DNA of 64,000 bases from Streptomyces sp. NBC_00464 (GTDB lineage Bacteria > Actinomycetota > Actinomycetes > Streptomycetales > Streptomycetaceae): NCBI RefSeq assembly GCF_036013915.1, contig NZ_CP107899.1:5890001-5954000 (forward strand), read 5' to 3'. The notes below the pieces were generated by a model, which worked only from the letters and a program-made list of their open reading frames with translations, ran no database searches and had not been told where the DNA came from. Both the position numbers and the translations under genes were made by a program. This document shows, in pieces, positions 57,655 through 64,000 of this stretch. Each line of letters opens with the position of its first letter. The stretch's first letter is position 1.

Positions 57655-58287
57655 CTACATACCGAGCTTCGCCGTCGTCATCCGGCCGATCGCCTCCGGC
57701 TCGCCCTCCAGCTCCACCCGCGCCGCCTCCTGCCGCCCGAACGCGAACATCAGCAGCTCACCCGGCTCACCCGTCGCCGTCACCACCGGGGTGCCCTTGT
57801 GCGCGACCACCGTCTGGCCGTCCGGGCGGCGCAGCACCAGCCCCACCGGAGCCTTCCGCCCCAGGACCCGCGCAGCCTTCTCCGTACGCGACCACAGGAC
57901 ATCGGCGAAGACCGGGTCCAGCTCCCGCGCCGACCAGTCCGGCTGCGCCCGGCGGACGTCCTCCGTGTGCACGTAGAACTCGACCGTGTTGGCCGCCTCG
58001 TCCAGTTGCTTCAGCCCGAACGGGGACATCCTCGGCGGACCCGTACGGATGAGCTGGATCAGCTCCTCGTACGGCTTCTCGGCGAATTCGCCCAGGACCC
58101 GGTCACGCCGGTTCTTCAGCGGGCCGATCACCGTCCCGGCCGCCGCGTCCGGGCGGCGCTCCCGCATCACCACATGGGCCGCCAGCTCCCGGGCCGTCCA
58201 GCCGTGGCACAGGGTCGGCGCCTCGGGGCCCACCGCCTCCAACAGGTCGGCAAGCAGAAGTCGTTCGCGCTTCGCATGGGTCGACAT
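57655..58287 (-). CDS. TIGR03085-type protein (DinB / maleylpyruvate isomerase fold)
   Basis: A 210-residue predicted metal-binding protein. An N-terminal four-helix region has the metal-binding pattern [22 protein letters not shown] typical of mycothiol-dependent or DinB-like proteins; [12 protein letters not shown] supplies further residues. The catalytic role in this subfamily is unknown. TACGCT (58295-58300 on the minus strand) lies 7 bases before ATG 58287, suggesting leaderless expression. It converges with the MFS gene. Confidence 0.78.
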   Translation of the reverse strand: MSTHAKRERLLLADLLEAVGPEAPTLCHGWTARELAAHVVMRERRPDAAAGTVIGPLKNRRDRVLGEFAEKPYEELIQLIRTGPPRMSPFGLKQLDEAANTVEFYVHTEDVRRAQPDWSARELDPVFADVLWSRTEKAARVLGRKAPVGLVLRRPDGQTVVAHKGTPVVTATGEPGELLMFAFGRQEAARVELEGEPEAIGRMTTAKLGM

Positions 58288-58294
58288 GTCCGCC

Positions 58295-58300
58295 AGCGTA
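58295..58300 (-). promoter_or_regulatory. Candidate -10 for the TIGR03085 gene
   Basis: TACGCT on the minus strand sits 7 bases ahead of ATG 58287 and there is no ribosome-binding site, a leaderless arrangement. Confidence 0.4.
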
Positions 58301-58359
58301 CGACCGGTGTCCAGCGTCCGCCCAGTGGACGCACGCCCGAAAGCCCTCCCGGCCCACGG

Positions 58360-58365
58360 CACAAT
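58360..58365 (+). promoter_or_regulatory. Candidate -10 of leaderless hisI
   Basis: CACAAT lies 6 bases before ATG 58372, which has no ribosome-binding site. No -35 box is evident. Confidence 0.4.
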
Positions 58366-58371
58366 GGGCAC

Positions 58372-58755
58372 ATGACCAGCACGCCCACGCCCGGCACCCC
58401 CCGGCCCGCCAGCGACCTCGACCCCGCCATCGCCGCCCGCCTCAAGCGCGGCGCCGACGGACTGGTCCCGGCCATCGCCCAGCAGTACGACACCGGCGAG
58501 GTGCTGATGCTCGGCTGGATGGACGACGAGGCACTGCACCGCACCCTGACCACCGGCCGCTGCACCTACTGGTCGCGCAGCCGCCAGGAGTACTGGGTCA
58601 AGGGCGACACCTCCGGCCACATCCAGCAGGTCAGGTCCGTCGCCCTGGACTGCGACGCCGACACCGTCCTCGTCAAGGTCGACCAGACGGGCGCCGCCTG
58701 CCACACGGGCGACCGCACCTGTTTCGACGCCGACGTCCTCACGCTCGGACAGTAG
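58372..58755 (+). CDS. hisI: Phosphoribosyl-AMP cyclohydrolase
   Basis: Histidine-pathway zinc enzyme opening the purine ring of PR-AMP. The 127-residue monofunctional protein (no HisE domain) has [18 protein letters not shown], an Asp-rich [13 protein letters not shown] metal site and [13 protein letters not shown] with zinc cysteines. It lies 11 kb from the his operon and 11 bases before trpE. Confidence 0.96.
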   Translation: MTSTPTPGTPRPASDLDPAIAARLKRGADGLVPAIAQQYDTGEVLMLGWMDDEALHRTLTTGRCTYWSRSRQEYWVKGDTSGHIQQVRSVALDCDADTVLVKVDQTGAACHTGDRTCFDADVLTLGQ

Positions 58756-58758
58756 GGT
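58753..58758 (+). promoter_or_regulatory. Candidate -10 of trpE overlapping the hisI stop
   Basis: TAGGGT begins at the hisI TAG stop and lies 8 bases before ATG 58767, so trpE may have its own leaderless transcript. No Trp-rich leader peptide or attenuator is visible in front of trpE. Confidence 0.3.
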
Positions 58759-58766
58759 CAGCCGCC

Positions 58767-60254
58767 ATGGATCTCGACACGTTCCGCAAGCTGGCCGTCG
58801 ACCGGCGCGTCATCCCCGTCACCCGCCGGCTCCTCGCGGACGGCGACACCCCGGTCGGCCTCTACCGCAAGCTCGCGGCCGAGCGCACCGGCACCTTCCT
58901 CCTGGAGTCCGCGGAGAACGGCCGCACCTGGTCGCGCTACTCCTTCATCGGCGTACGCAGCGCCGCCACGCTCACCACCCGCGACGGCGAGGCCCACTGG
59001 CTCGGCACCCCACCGGTCGGCGTCCCCGTCGACGGCGACCCGCTCCAGGCCCTGCGCGCCACCATCGAGACCCTGCACACCCCGCACGACCCGGAATCGG
59101 GACTCCCGCCCTTCACCGGTGGCATGGTCGGCTACCTCGGATACGACATCGTGCGCCGGCTGGAGAAGATCGGCGAGAGCGGCGGCGACGACCTGAAGCT
59201 CCCCGAGCTGACGATGCTGCTCACCTCCGACCTCGCCGTCCTCGACCACTGGGACGGCAGCGTCCTGCTGATCGCCAACGCGATCAACCACAACGACCTG
59301 GCCACCGGCGTCGACGAGGCGTACACCGACGCCGTCGCCCGGCTCGACGCCATGGAACAGGACCTGCGCCGCCCCGTAGAGAACGCCCCGGCCGCCCTGC
59401 CGCCCTCCGAACTCCCGCCGTACACCGCCCTGTGGGGCGGCAAGGCGTACCAGGACGCCGTCGAGGACGTGAAGGAGCGCATCCGGGCCGGCGAAGCCTT
59501 CCAGGTCGTCCCCTCCCAGCGCTTCGAAACCCCGTGCACGGCCAGCGCGTTGGACGTGTACCGGGTGCTGCGCGCCACCAACCCCTCGCCGTACATGTAC
59601 CTCTTCCGCTTCGACGGCTTCGACGTCGCCGGCTCCAGCCCCGAGGCCCTCGTCAAGGTCGAGGACGGCCGTGCGATGGTGCACCCGATCGCCGGCACCC
59701 GGCACCGCGGCGCCACCCCGCAGGAGGACCAGGCGCTCGCCGACGAACTCCTCGCCGACCCGAAGGAACGCGCCGAGCACCTGATGCTCGTCGACCTCGG
59801 CCGCAACGACCTGGGGCGGGTCTGCGAGCCCGGCAGCGTCGAGGTCGTCGACTTCATGTCGATCGAGCGGTACTCGCACGTGATGCACATCGTGTCCACC
59901 GTCACCGGCCGCGTCGCCGAGGGCCGCACCGCCTTCGACGTCCTCACCGCGTGCTTCCCGGCGGGCACCCTCTCCGGCGCCCCGAAGCCGCGAGCCATGC
60001 AGATCATCGAGGAGCTCGAACCCACCCGCCGCGGACTGTACGGCGGCTGCGTCGGCTACCTCGACTTCGCAGGGGATTCCGACACCGCCATCGCGATCCG
60101 TACCGCGCTGCTGCGGGACGGCACGGCGTACGTCCAGGCCGGGGCCGGTGTCGTCGCCGACTCCGACCCCGTCGCCGAGGACACCGAATGCCGCAACAAG
60201 GCCGCGGCGGTGCTGCGCGCCGTCCACACCGCGAACCGGCTCCGCGGCAACTGA
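58767..60254 (+). CDS. trpE: Anthranilate synthase component I
   Basis: Chorismate-utilising enzyme of the first committed tryptophan step, 495 residues. The catalytic domain carries [31 protein letters not shown] and [19 protein letters not shown]. The N-terminal [18 protein letters not shown] segment includes the Trp-feedback region. The amidotransferase subunit TrpG is not in the window. Confidence 0.97.
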   Translation: MDLDTFRKLAVDRRVIPVTRRLLADGDTPVGLYRKLAAERTGTFLLESAENGRTWSRYSFIGVRSAATLTTRDGEAHWLGTPPVGVPVDGDPLQALRATIETLHTPHDPESGLPPFTGGMVGYLGYDIVRRLEKIGESGGDDLKLPELTMLLTSDLAVLDHWDGSVLLIANAINHNDLATGVDEAYTDAVARLDAMEQDLRRPVENAPAALPPSELPPYTALWGGKAYQDAVEDVKERIRAGEAFQVVPSQRFETPCTASALDVYRVLRATNPSPYMYLFRFDGFDVAGSSPEALVKVEDGRAMVHPIAGTRHRGATPQEDQALADELLADPKERAEHLMLVDLGRNDLGRVCEPGSVEVVDFMSIERYSHVMHIVSTVTGRVAEGRTAFDVLTACFPAGTLSGAPKPRAMQIIEELEPTRRGLYGGCVGYLDFAGDSDTAIAIRTALLRDGTAYVQAGAGVVADSDPVAEDTECRNKAAAVLRAVHTANRLRGN

Positions 60255-60300
60255 GACGGCCGGCACACGGGGGGCGGTCGGCCACCGCGGGGACGTAAGG

Positions 60301-60306
60301 GATAGT
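60301..60306 (+). promoter_or_regulatory. Candidate -10 of the Trp-associated membrane protein gene
   Basis: GATAGT ends 7 bases before GTG 60314. This placement favours the second in-frame GTG over the one at 60305, which would lie within the -10 element itself. Confidence 0.35.
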
Positions 60307-60313
60307 GGAGTAC

Positions 60314-60964
60314 GTGAGCGCCGTCCCCGTACCCCAGCCCCGTGCCGAAGCCGCCGTCGCGCCCGACAGCGCGGGCAGCCGCCGAAGTCTGGCAGCCGGC
60401 CTGCTCCTCGGGGCGGCCGGAGCCACCGTCGTCCTGCTCGCCTCCGGGCAGAACTGGGCCGGCGGCAAGGCCGCGGTCGGCGGCGGCACCCTGGCGCTGA
60501 ACGCCGACGGACAGGACGTCACCGGCCTTCCCGCGGCCCTCGCCATCGTCGGCCTGGCCGCCCTCGTCGCCGTCTTCGCCGTCCGCGGCGCCGGCCGGCT
60601 GGCCGTCGCGGGACTGCTGGCCCTCAGCGGCCTCGGCGCCGCACTGAGCGCCTACCTCGGCGCATCCGACAGCGCCGCACTCGACGAGAAGGCCGCGCAG
60701 ACCACCGGCGACACCTCCGCCTCCATCGAGGCCCTCAGCCACACCGCCTGGCCCTACGTCACCGCGGCGGGCGGCCTGCTGATCCTGCTCGCCGGGCTCC
60801 TCGCCCTGCGCTTCGGCAGCCGCTGGCCCACGATGTCCGGACGGTACGAGCGCGACGGCACCCCGCGCCCCCGCAAGGCCCCCCGCGCCACTCCGGACCC
60901 CGACCGGCCCGAGGACCTGTGGAAGGCCCTGGACCGCGGCGAGGACCCGACGCGCGAGGCATGA
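60314..60964 (+). CDS. Trp-operon-associated membrane protein (TIGR02234)
   Basis: A 216-residue membrane protein of the actinobacterial TIGR02234 family found next to trpE/trpC. It has about four hydrophobic segments and a basic C-terminal tail. Its role is unknown; position suggests a link to tryptophan or aromatic transport. Start GTG 60314 is preferred because GATAGT lies 7 bases upstream; the frame also has GTG 60305. Confidence 0.75.
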   Translation: MSAVPVPQPRAEAAVAPDSAGSRRSLAAGLLLGAAGATVVLLASGQNWAGGKAAVGGGTLALNADGQDVTGLPAALAIVGLAALVAVFAVRGAGRLAVAGLLALSGLGAALSAYLGASDSAALDEKAAQTTGDTSASIEALSHTAWPYVTAAGGLLILLAGLLALRFGSRWPTMSGRYERDGTPRPRKAPRATPDPDRPEDLWKALDRGEDPTREA

Positions 60965-61082
60965 CCCCCAGCTCACGTCGCACCCGCGCGTACGGGACAA
61001 TGACCATGAGCCCGCAGCACAGCGGCACGGTTGCGGCGACCCCCAGCGATACCAACAGCGCAACACCAACGAGGAGCAACTC

Positions 61083-61331
61083 ATGGCGGGCAGCAGCCAC
61101 GGACACACCCCGGCCGCCTGGACCGGTGTCATCATCGCCTTCATCGGCTTCTGCATCGCGGGCGTCTTCATGGTCGCGGCCAACCCCCTCGGCTTCTGGG
61201 CCGGAATCGTCGTCGTCTTCGTCGGCGGGATCGTCGGCCTCGCGATGAAGGCCGCCGGCCTCGGCATGCCCAAGGAATCGGCGGAGCTGGCAGCGGCCAG
61301 GGCCCGCGCCGGGCAGGCCCAGACCTCCTGA
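61083..61331 (+). CDS. HGxxPAAW-motif small membrane protein
   Basis: An 82-residue protein with the N-terminal HGHTPAAW motif, two hydrophobic segments (about residues 14-34 and 38-57) and an Ala-rich amphipathic C-terminus. This small actinobacterial family is commonly found between trpE and trpC. Function unknown. ATG 61083 follows a GAGGAG-type site at 61070-61075. Confidence 0.72.
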   Translation: MAGSSHGHTPAAWTGVIIAFIGFCIAGVFMVAANPLGFWAGIVVVFVGGIVGLAMKAAGLGMPKESAELAAARARAGQAQTS

Positions 61332-61356
61332 ACCCCTTTCGAGGACGCACGCGCGC

Positions 61357-61385
61357 AAGGCGCAGCCCGGCCCGGGCTGCGCCTT
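61357..61385 (+). terminator. Terminator after the HGxxPAAW gene
   Basis: About 14-base stem (AAGGCGCAGCCCGG with CCGGGCTGCGCCTT) followed by TTCC, 26 bases past the stop codon. Confidence 0.85.
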
Positions 61386-61399
61386 TCCGTATCAGCGGC

Positions 61400-61405
61400 G
61401 ACAAT
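61400..61405 (+). promoter_or_regulatory. Candidate -10 of leaderless DUF2752 gene
   Basis: GACAAT lies 6 bases before GTG 61412, directly after the preceding terminator; no ribosome-binding site is present. Confidence 0.45.
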
Positions 61406-61411
61406 CACCGA

Positions 61412-61930
61412 GTGGACGCATCGCCTACTCCCGCCGCTCCGCCGGTGGCCGGCCCCCAGCCGGTGCCCGGCCCGCCACCGACGCCCGGCCACCCAGGGCC
61501 CCCGCCGGCCTTCCGGCCCGCTCCCGTCCCCGCCTCACGGCTGCGGCGGATCGCCACCCCGGCCGCCGTCCTGGCCGTAGTCGTCGGGGCCTTCGCCTAC
61601 GTCGGCACCGTCGACCCGAACGAACCGGGGCACTACCCGGTCTGTCCGCTGCTCCGGTTCACCGGCATCTACTGCCCCGGCTGCGGCGGGCTGCGCAGCG
61701 CCCACGCCTTCGCGCACGGCGACATCGCGGCGGCGCTCGGCTCCAACGCCGCCGCCGTCATCGGCTACGCCGCCTTCGCCGTGCTCTGGGTCCTCTGGAT
61801 GGTTCGCGCGGCCGCCGGGCGGCCGCTGCGGATCGACCTGAAACCGGTCCACTGGTGGGGGATCGGAGCCGTACTGCTGATCTTCTCCGTGGTCCGGAAC
61901 CTGCCGTTCGGATCGGCGCTGGCGCCGTGA
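61412..61930 (+). CDS. DUF2752 membrane protein
   Basis: A 172-residue protein. A Pro-rich N-terminus (about 1-45) is followed by three hydrophobic segments. The DUF2752 signature is [27 protein letters not shown], a CPxCG-type motif. Function unknown. Confidence 0.8.
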   Translation: MDASPTPAAPPVAGPQPVPGPPPTPGHPGPPPAFRPAPVPASRLRRIATPAAVLAVVVGAFAYVGTVDPNEPGHYPVCPLLRFTGIYCPGCGGLRSAHAFAHGDIAAALGSNAAAVIGYAAFAVLWVLWMVRAAAGRPLRIDLKPVHWWGIGAVLLIFSVVRNLPFGSALAP

Positions 61931-62045
61931 ATGCCCAGGTAGTGGGACATCCACCGGCCGGATGCGGGCCCATCGGCCTCCTGCGGATACCATCGGCATG
62001 GCCAATCCTGTTCCCTTGTCAACGTCCCGGAAGGGGGCCTCTCGC

Positions 62046-62855
62046 GTGAGTGTGCTCGACGAGATCATCGACGGCGTTCGCGCCGACCTCGCGGAGCGGC
62101 AGGCGCGCGTCAGCCTCGACGAGCTCAAGGAACGCGCGGCCCGCGCTCCCCAGGCCAAGGACGGAGTCGCCGCCCTGCGCGGCGAGGGCGTGACCGTCAT
62201 CTGCGAGGTCAAGCGCTCCAGCCCCTCCAAGGGCGCCCTGGCCGCCATCGCCGACCCTGCCGCGCTCGCCGCGGACTACGAGGCCGGCGGCGCGTCCGTC
62301 ATTTCCGTCCTCACCGAGGAGCGCCGCTTCGGCGGATCGCTGGCCGACCTGGAGGCCGTCCGCGCCAAGGTCGACATCCCGATCCTGCGCAAGGACTTCA
62401 TCGTCACCTCGTACCAGCTGTGGGAGGCACGCGCCTACGGCGCCGACCTCGCCCTGCTGATCGTCGCCGCCCTCGACCAGGAGGCCCTCGTCTCCCTGAT
62501 CGAGCGCGCCGAGTCCATCGGCCTGACGCCGCTGGTCGAGGCGCACGACGAGGAGGAGGCGGAGCGCGCGGTGGACGCCGGCGCGAAGATCATCGGCGTC
62601 AACGCCCGCAACCTGAAGGACCTCAAGGTCGACCGCTCCACCTTCGAGCGCGTCGCACCCGAGATCCCCGACCACATCGTCAAGATCGCCGAGTCCGGCG
62701 TCCGCGGCCCGCACGACCTCATCGCCTACGCCAACGCCGGCGCCGACGGCGTGCTGGTCGGCGAGTCGCTGGTCACCGGCCGCGACCCGCGGGCGGCCGT
62801 CGCCGACCTGGTCGCCGCCGGCGCCCACCCGGCGCTCCGGCACGGACGGAGCTGA
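62046..62855 (+). CDS. trpC: Indole-3-glycerol phosphate synthase
   Basis: TIM-barrel enzyme converting CdRP to indole-glycerol phosphate, 269 residues. Active-site motifs are [45 protein letters not shown] and [15 protein letters not shown] 62046 follows AAGGGG; an in-frame ATG at 61998 is possible but has no ribosome-binding site. It precedes trpM and trpB. Confidence 0.96.
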   Translation: MSVLDEIIDGVRADLAERQARVSLDELKERAARAPQAKDGVAALRGEGVTVICEVKRSSPSKGALAAIADPAALAADYEAGGASVISVLTEERRFGGSLADLEAVRAKVDIPILRKDFIVTSYQLWEARAYGADLALLIVAALDQEALVSLIERAESIGLTPLVEAHDEEEAERAVDAGAKIIGVNARNLKDLKVDRSTFERVAPEIPDHIVKIAESGVRGPHDLIAYANAGADGVLVGESLVTGRDPRAAVADLVAAGAHPALRHGRS

Positions 62856-62863
62856 CCCCACCC

Positions 62864-63079
62864 GTGTCCGCCGACCGTTCCGCGCTCCGACCCCGGGCAG
62901 GCCTCCGCCCCGCCCGGTCGACGGGACGCGACCCGCACGCGCCGCTGGCGCGCGGCTGCCGCCCCCGCGGCTGCCGCGCCCCCGCACGCCGCGTGCACGG
63001 CCGGCGGGTGCGGTACGTGATCGGCGACGAGCCCGGTCAGGTCAACGGCATGCGATGGCGCACGGGGCCCGCGCAGTAG
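62864..63079 (+). CDS. trpM: TrpM, small modulator of tryptophan synthesis
   Basis: A 71-residue Arg/Pro/Gly-rich basic protein between trpC and trpB, the position of S. coelicolor trpM. The C-terminal half ([35 protein letters not shown]) is the distinctive region. TrpM of S. coelicolor is reported to modulate tryptophan production and differentiation. GTG 62864 begins nine bases after the trpC stop. Assignment rests on position and recalled similarity. Confidence 0.75.
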   Translation: MSADRSALRPRAGLRPARSTGRDPHAPLARGCRPRGCRAPARRVHGRRVRYVIGDEPGQVNGMRWRTGPAQ

Positions 63080-63218
63080 AGCGAGCCCCGGCCGTCGCAC
63101 CCGCCCCACCCGGCGGAACCGCACGACCGCACCGCCCGGCCACCGACGGCCGCGGCGGCGCTCCGCTCACGGCGCATACGGTGAACCCACCCACTGCCAT
63201 GCCGAGGAGCACGTCGAG

Positions 63219-64000
63219 ATGTCGTCCGACTTCTTCATTCCGGACCCGGAAGGTCTGATCCCCAGCGCCGAAGGCTACTTCGGTGCGTACGGCGGAAAGT
63301 TCATCCCGGAGGCGCTCGTCGCCGCCGTGGACGAGGTCGCCGTCGAGTACGACAAGGCCAAGGCGGACCCGGCCTTCGCCGCCGAGCTCAACGAGCTCAT
63401 GGTGAACTACACGGGCCGGCCCAGCGCCCTGACCGAGGTCGCGCGCTTCGCCGAGCACGCCGGCGGTGCCCGGATCTTCCTCAAGCGCGAGGACCTCAAC
63501 CACACCGGCTCACACAAGATCAACAACGTGCTGGGCCAGGCGCTCCTCACCAAGCGCATGGGCAAGACCCGCGTCATCGCCGAGACCGGAGCCGGTCAGC
63601 ACGGCGTCGCCACCGCGACCGCCTGCGCGCTCTTCGGCCTCGAATGCACCATCTACATGGGCGAGATCGACACCGAACGGCAGGCGCTGAACGTGGCGCG
63701 CATGCGGATGCTCGGCGCCGAGGTCATCGCCGTGAAGTCCGGCTCCCGCACGCTCAAGGACGCCATCAACGAGGCGTTCCGCGACTGGGTCGCCAACGTG
63801 GACCGCACCCACTACCTCTTCGGTACGGTCGCGGGCCCGCACCCCTTCCCGGCGATGGTCCGCGACTTCCACCGCGTGATCGGCGTCGAGGCCCGGCGCC
63901 AGATCCTGGAACGGGCCGGCCGGCTGCCGGACGCCGCCATCGCCTGCGTCGGCGGCGGCTCCAACGCCATCGGCCTCTTCCACGCCCTCATCCCCGACGC
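63219..64000 (+). CDS. trpB: Tryptophan synthase beta chain (3' end cut by window)
   Basis: PLP enzyme that condenses indole with serine. The first ~260 residues are present. [11 protein letters not shown], the PLP-lysine segment [21 protein letters not shown] and a GGGSNAIG phosphate-binding loop are intact. ATG 63219 follows GAGGAG at 63203-63208. trpA should follow beyond the window. Confidence 0.96.
   Translation, partial: MSSDFFIPDPEGLIPSAEGYFGAYGGKFIPEALVAAVDEVAVEYDKAKADPAFAAELNELMVNYTGRPSALTEVARFAEHAGGARIFLKREDLNHTGSHKINNVLGQALLTKRMGKTRVIAETGAGQHGVATATACALFGLECTIYMGEIDTERQALNVARMRMLGAEVIAVKSGSRTLKDAINEAFRDWVANVDRTHYLFGTVAGPHPFPAMVRDFHRVIGVEARRQILERAGRLPDAAIACVGGGSNAIGLFHALIPD

Noticed and set aside
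58756..58766. Trp attenuator in front of trpE
   Set aside because: Only 11 bases separate hisI from trpE, with no Trp-codon leader peptide or terminator hairpin.

Overview
The window is a 64 kb stretch of actinomycete core chromosome, almost certainly Streptomyces. It has very high GC, many GTG starts, LL-DAP-type peptidoglycan genes in a dcw cluster without ftsA, ddl or murC, a long DivIVA, a translational T-box in front of ileS, the Streptomyces small gene trpM, and a PriA-type hisA. I see no tRNA or rRNA genes, CRISPR array, insertion sequence, prophage or integrase.

Layout. 1-13.7 kb: murE (5' cut)-murF-mraY-murD-ftsW-murG-ftsQ-ftsZ-pgeF-yggS-sepF-yggT-divIVA, all on the plus strand, so wall precursor synthesis runs into the division machinery. 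14-20.6 kb: ileS (minus strand, T-box leader), then a DksA/TraR-like protein, lspA, rluD and an acetyltransferase. 20.7-28.5 kb: a Na+/H+ antiporter, an MscS-like channel, a dienelactone-hydrolase-like protein, a secreted M43 metalloprotease, a DsbA-like thioredoxin, a membrane protein and a DUF2252 protein. 28.6-41.4 kb: dnaE, a 59-aa protein, an NYN-domain protein, an ABC exporter, a DUF2567 protein, a YbaK-type deacylase, a Lon-N-domain protein, a helical-repeat protein and a membrane-anchored beta-solenoid protein.

41.5-47.3 kb: the histidine operon hisD-hisC-hisB-(55-aa membrane protein)-hisH-priA-ridA-hisF, with mostly 4-base overlaps between genes. 47.4-54 kb: a secreted cutinase/PET-hydrolase-type esterase, a second alpha/beta hydrolase, a large LuxR-type (LAL) regulator and a PucR-type regulator. 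54.1-58.3 kb: a sodium:solute symporter, an ArsR-type regulator with a striking AT-rich operator, an MFS transporter and a TIGR03085 protein. 58.4-64 kb: hisI-trpE, a Trp-operon-associated membrane protein, two further small membrane proteins, trpC, trpM and trpB (3' cut).

Histidine and tryptophan synthesis are interleaved: hisI abuts trpE, and the hisA product PriA is expected to supply the TrpF step as well. The most interesting items for follow-up are the polyester-hydrolase-like enzyme and its paired upstream palindromes, the ArsR and TetR-like operators, a 33-codon ORF that bridges the ABC transporter genes, a DksA-like protein with a histone-H1-like tail and an incomplete zinc ribbon, and a family of dispersed intergenic repeats. 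I found no unmistakably new multi-gene defence or biosynthetic system.
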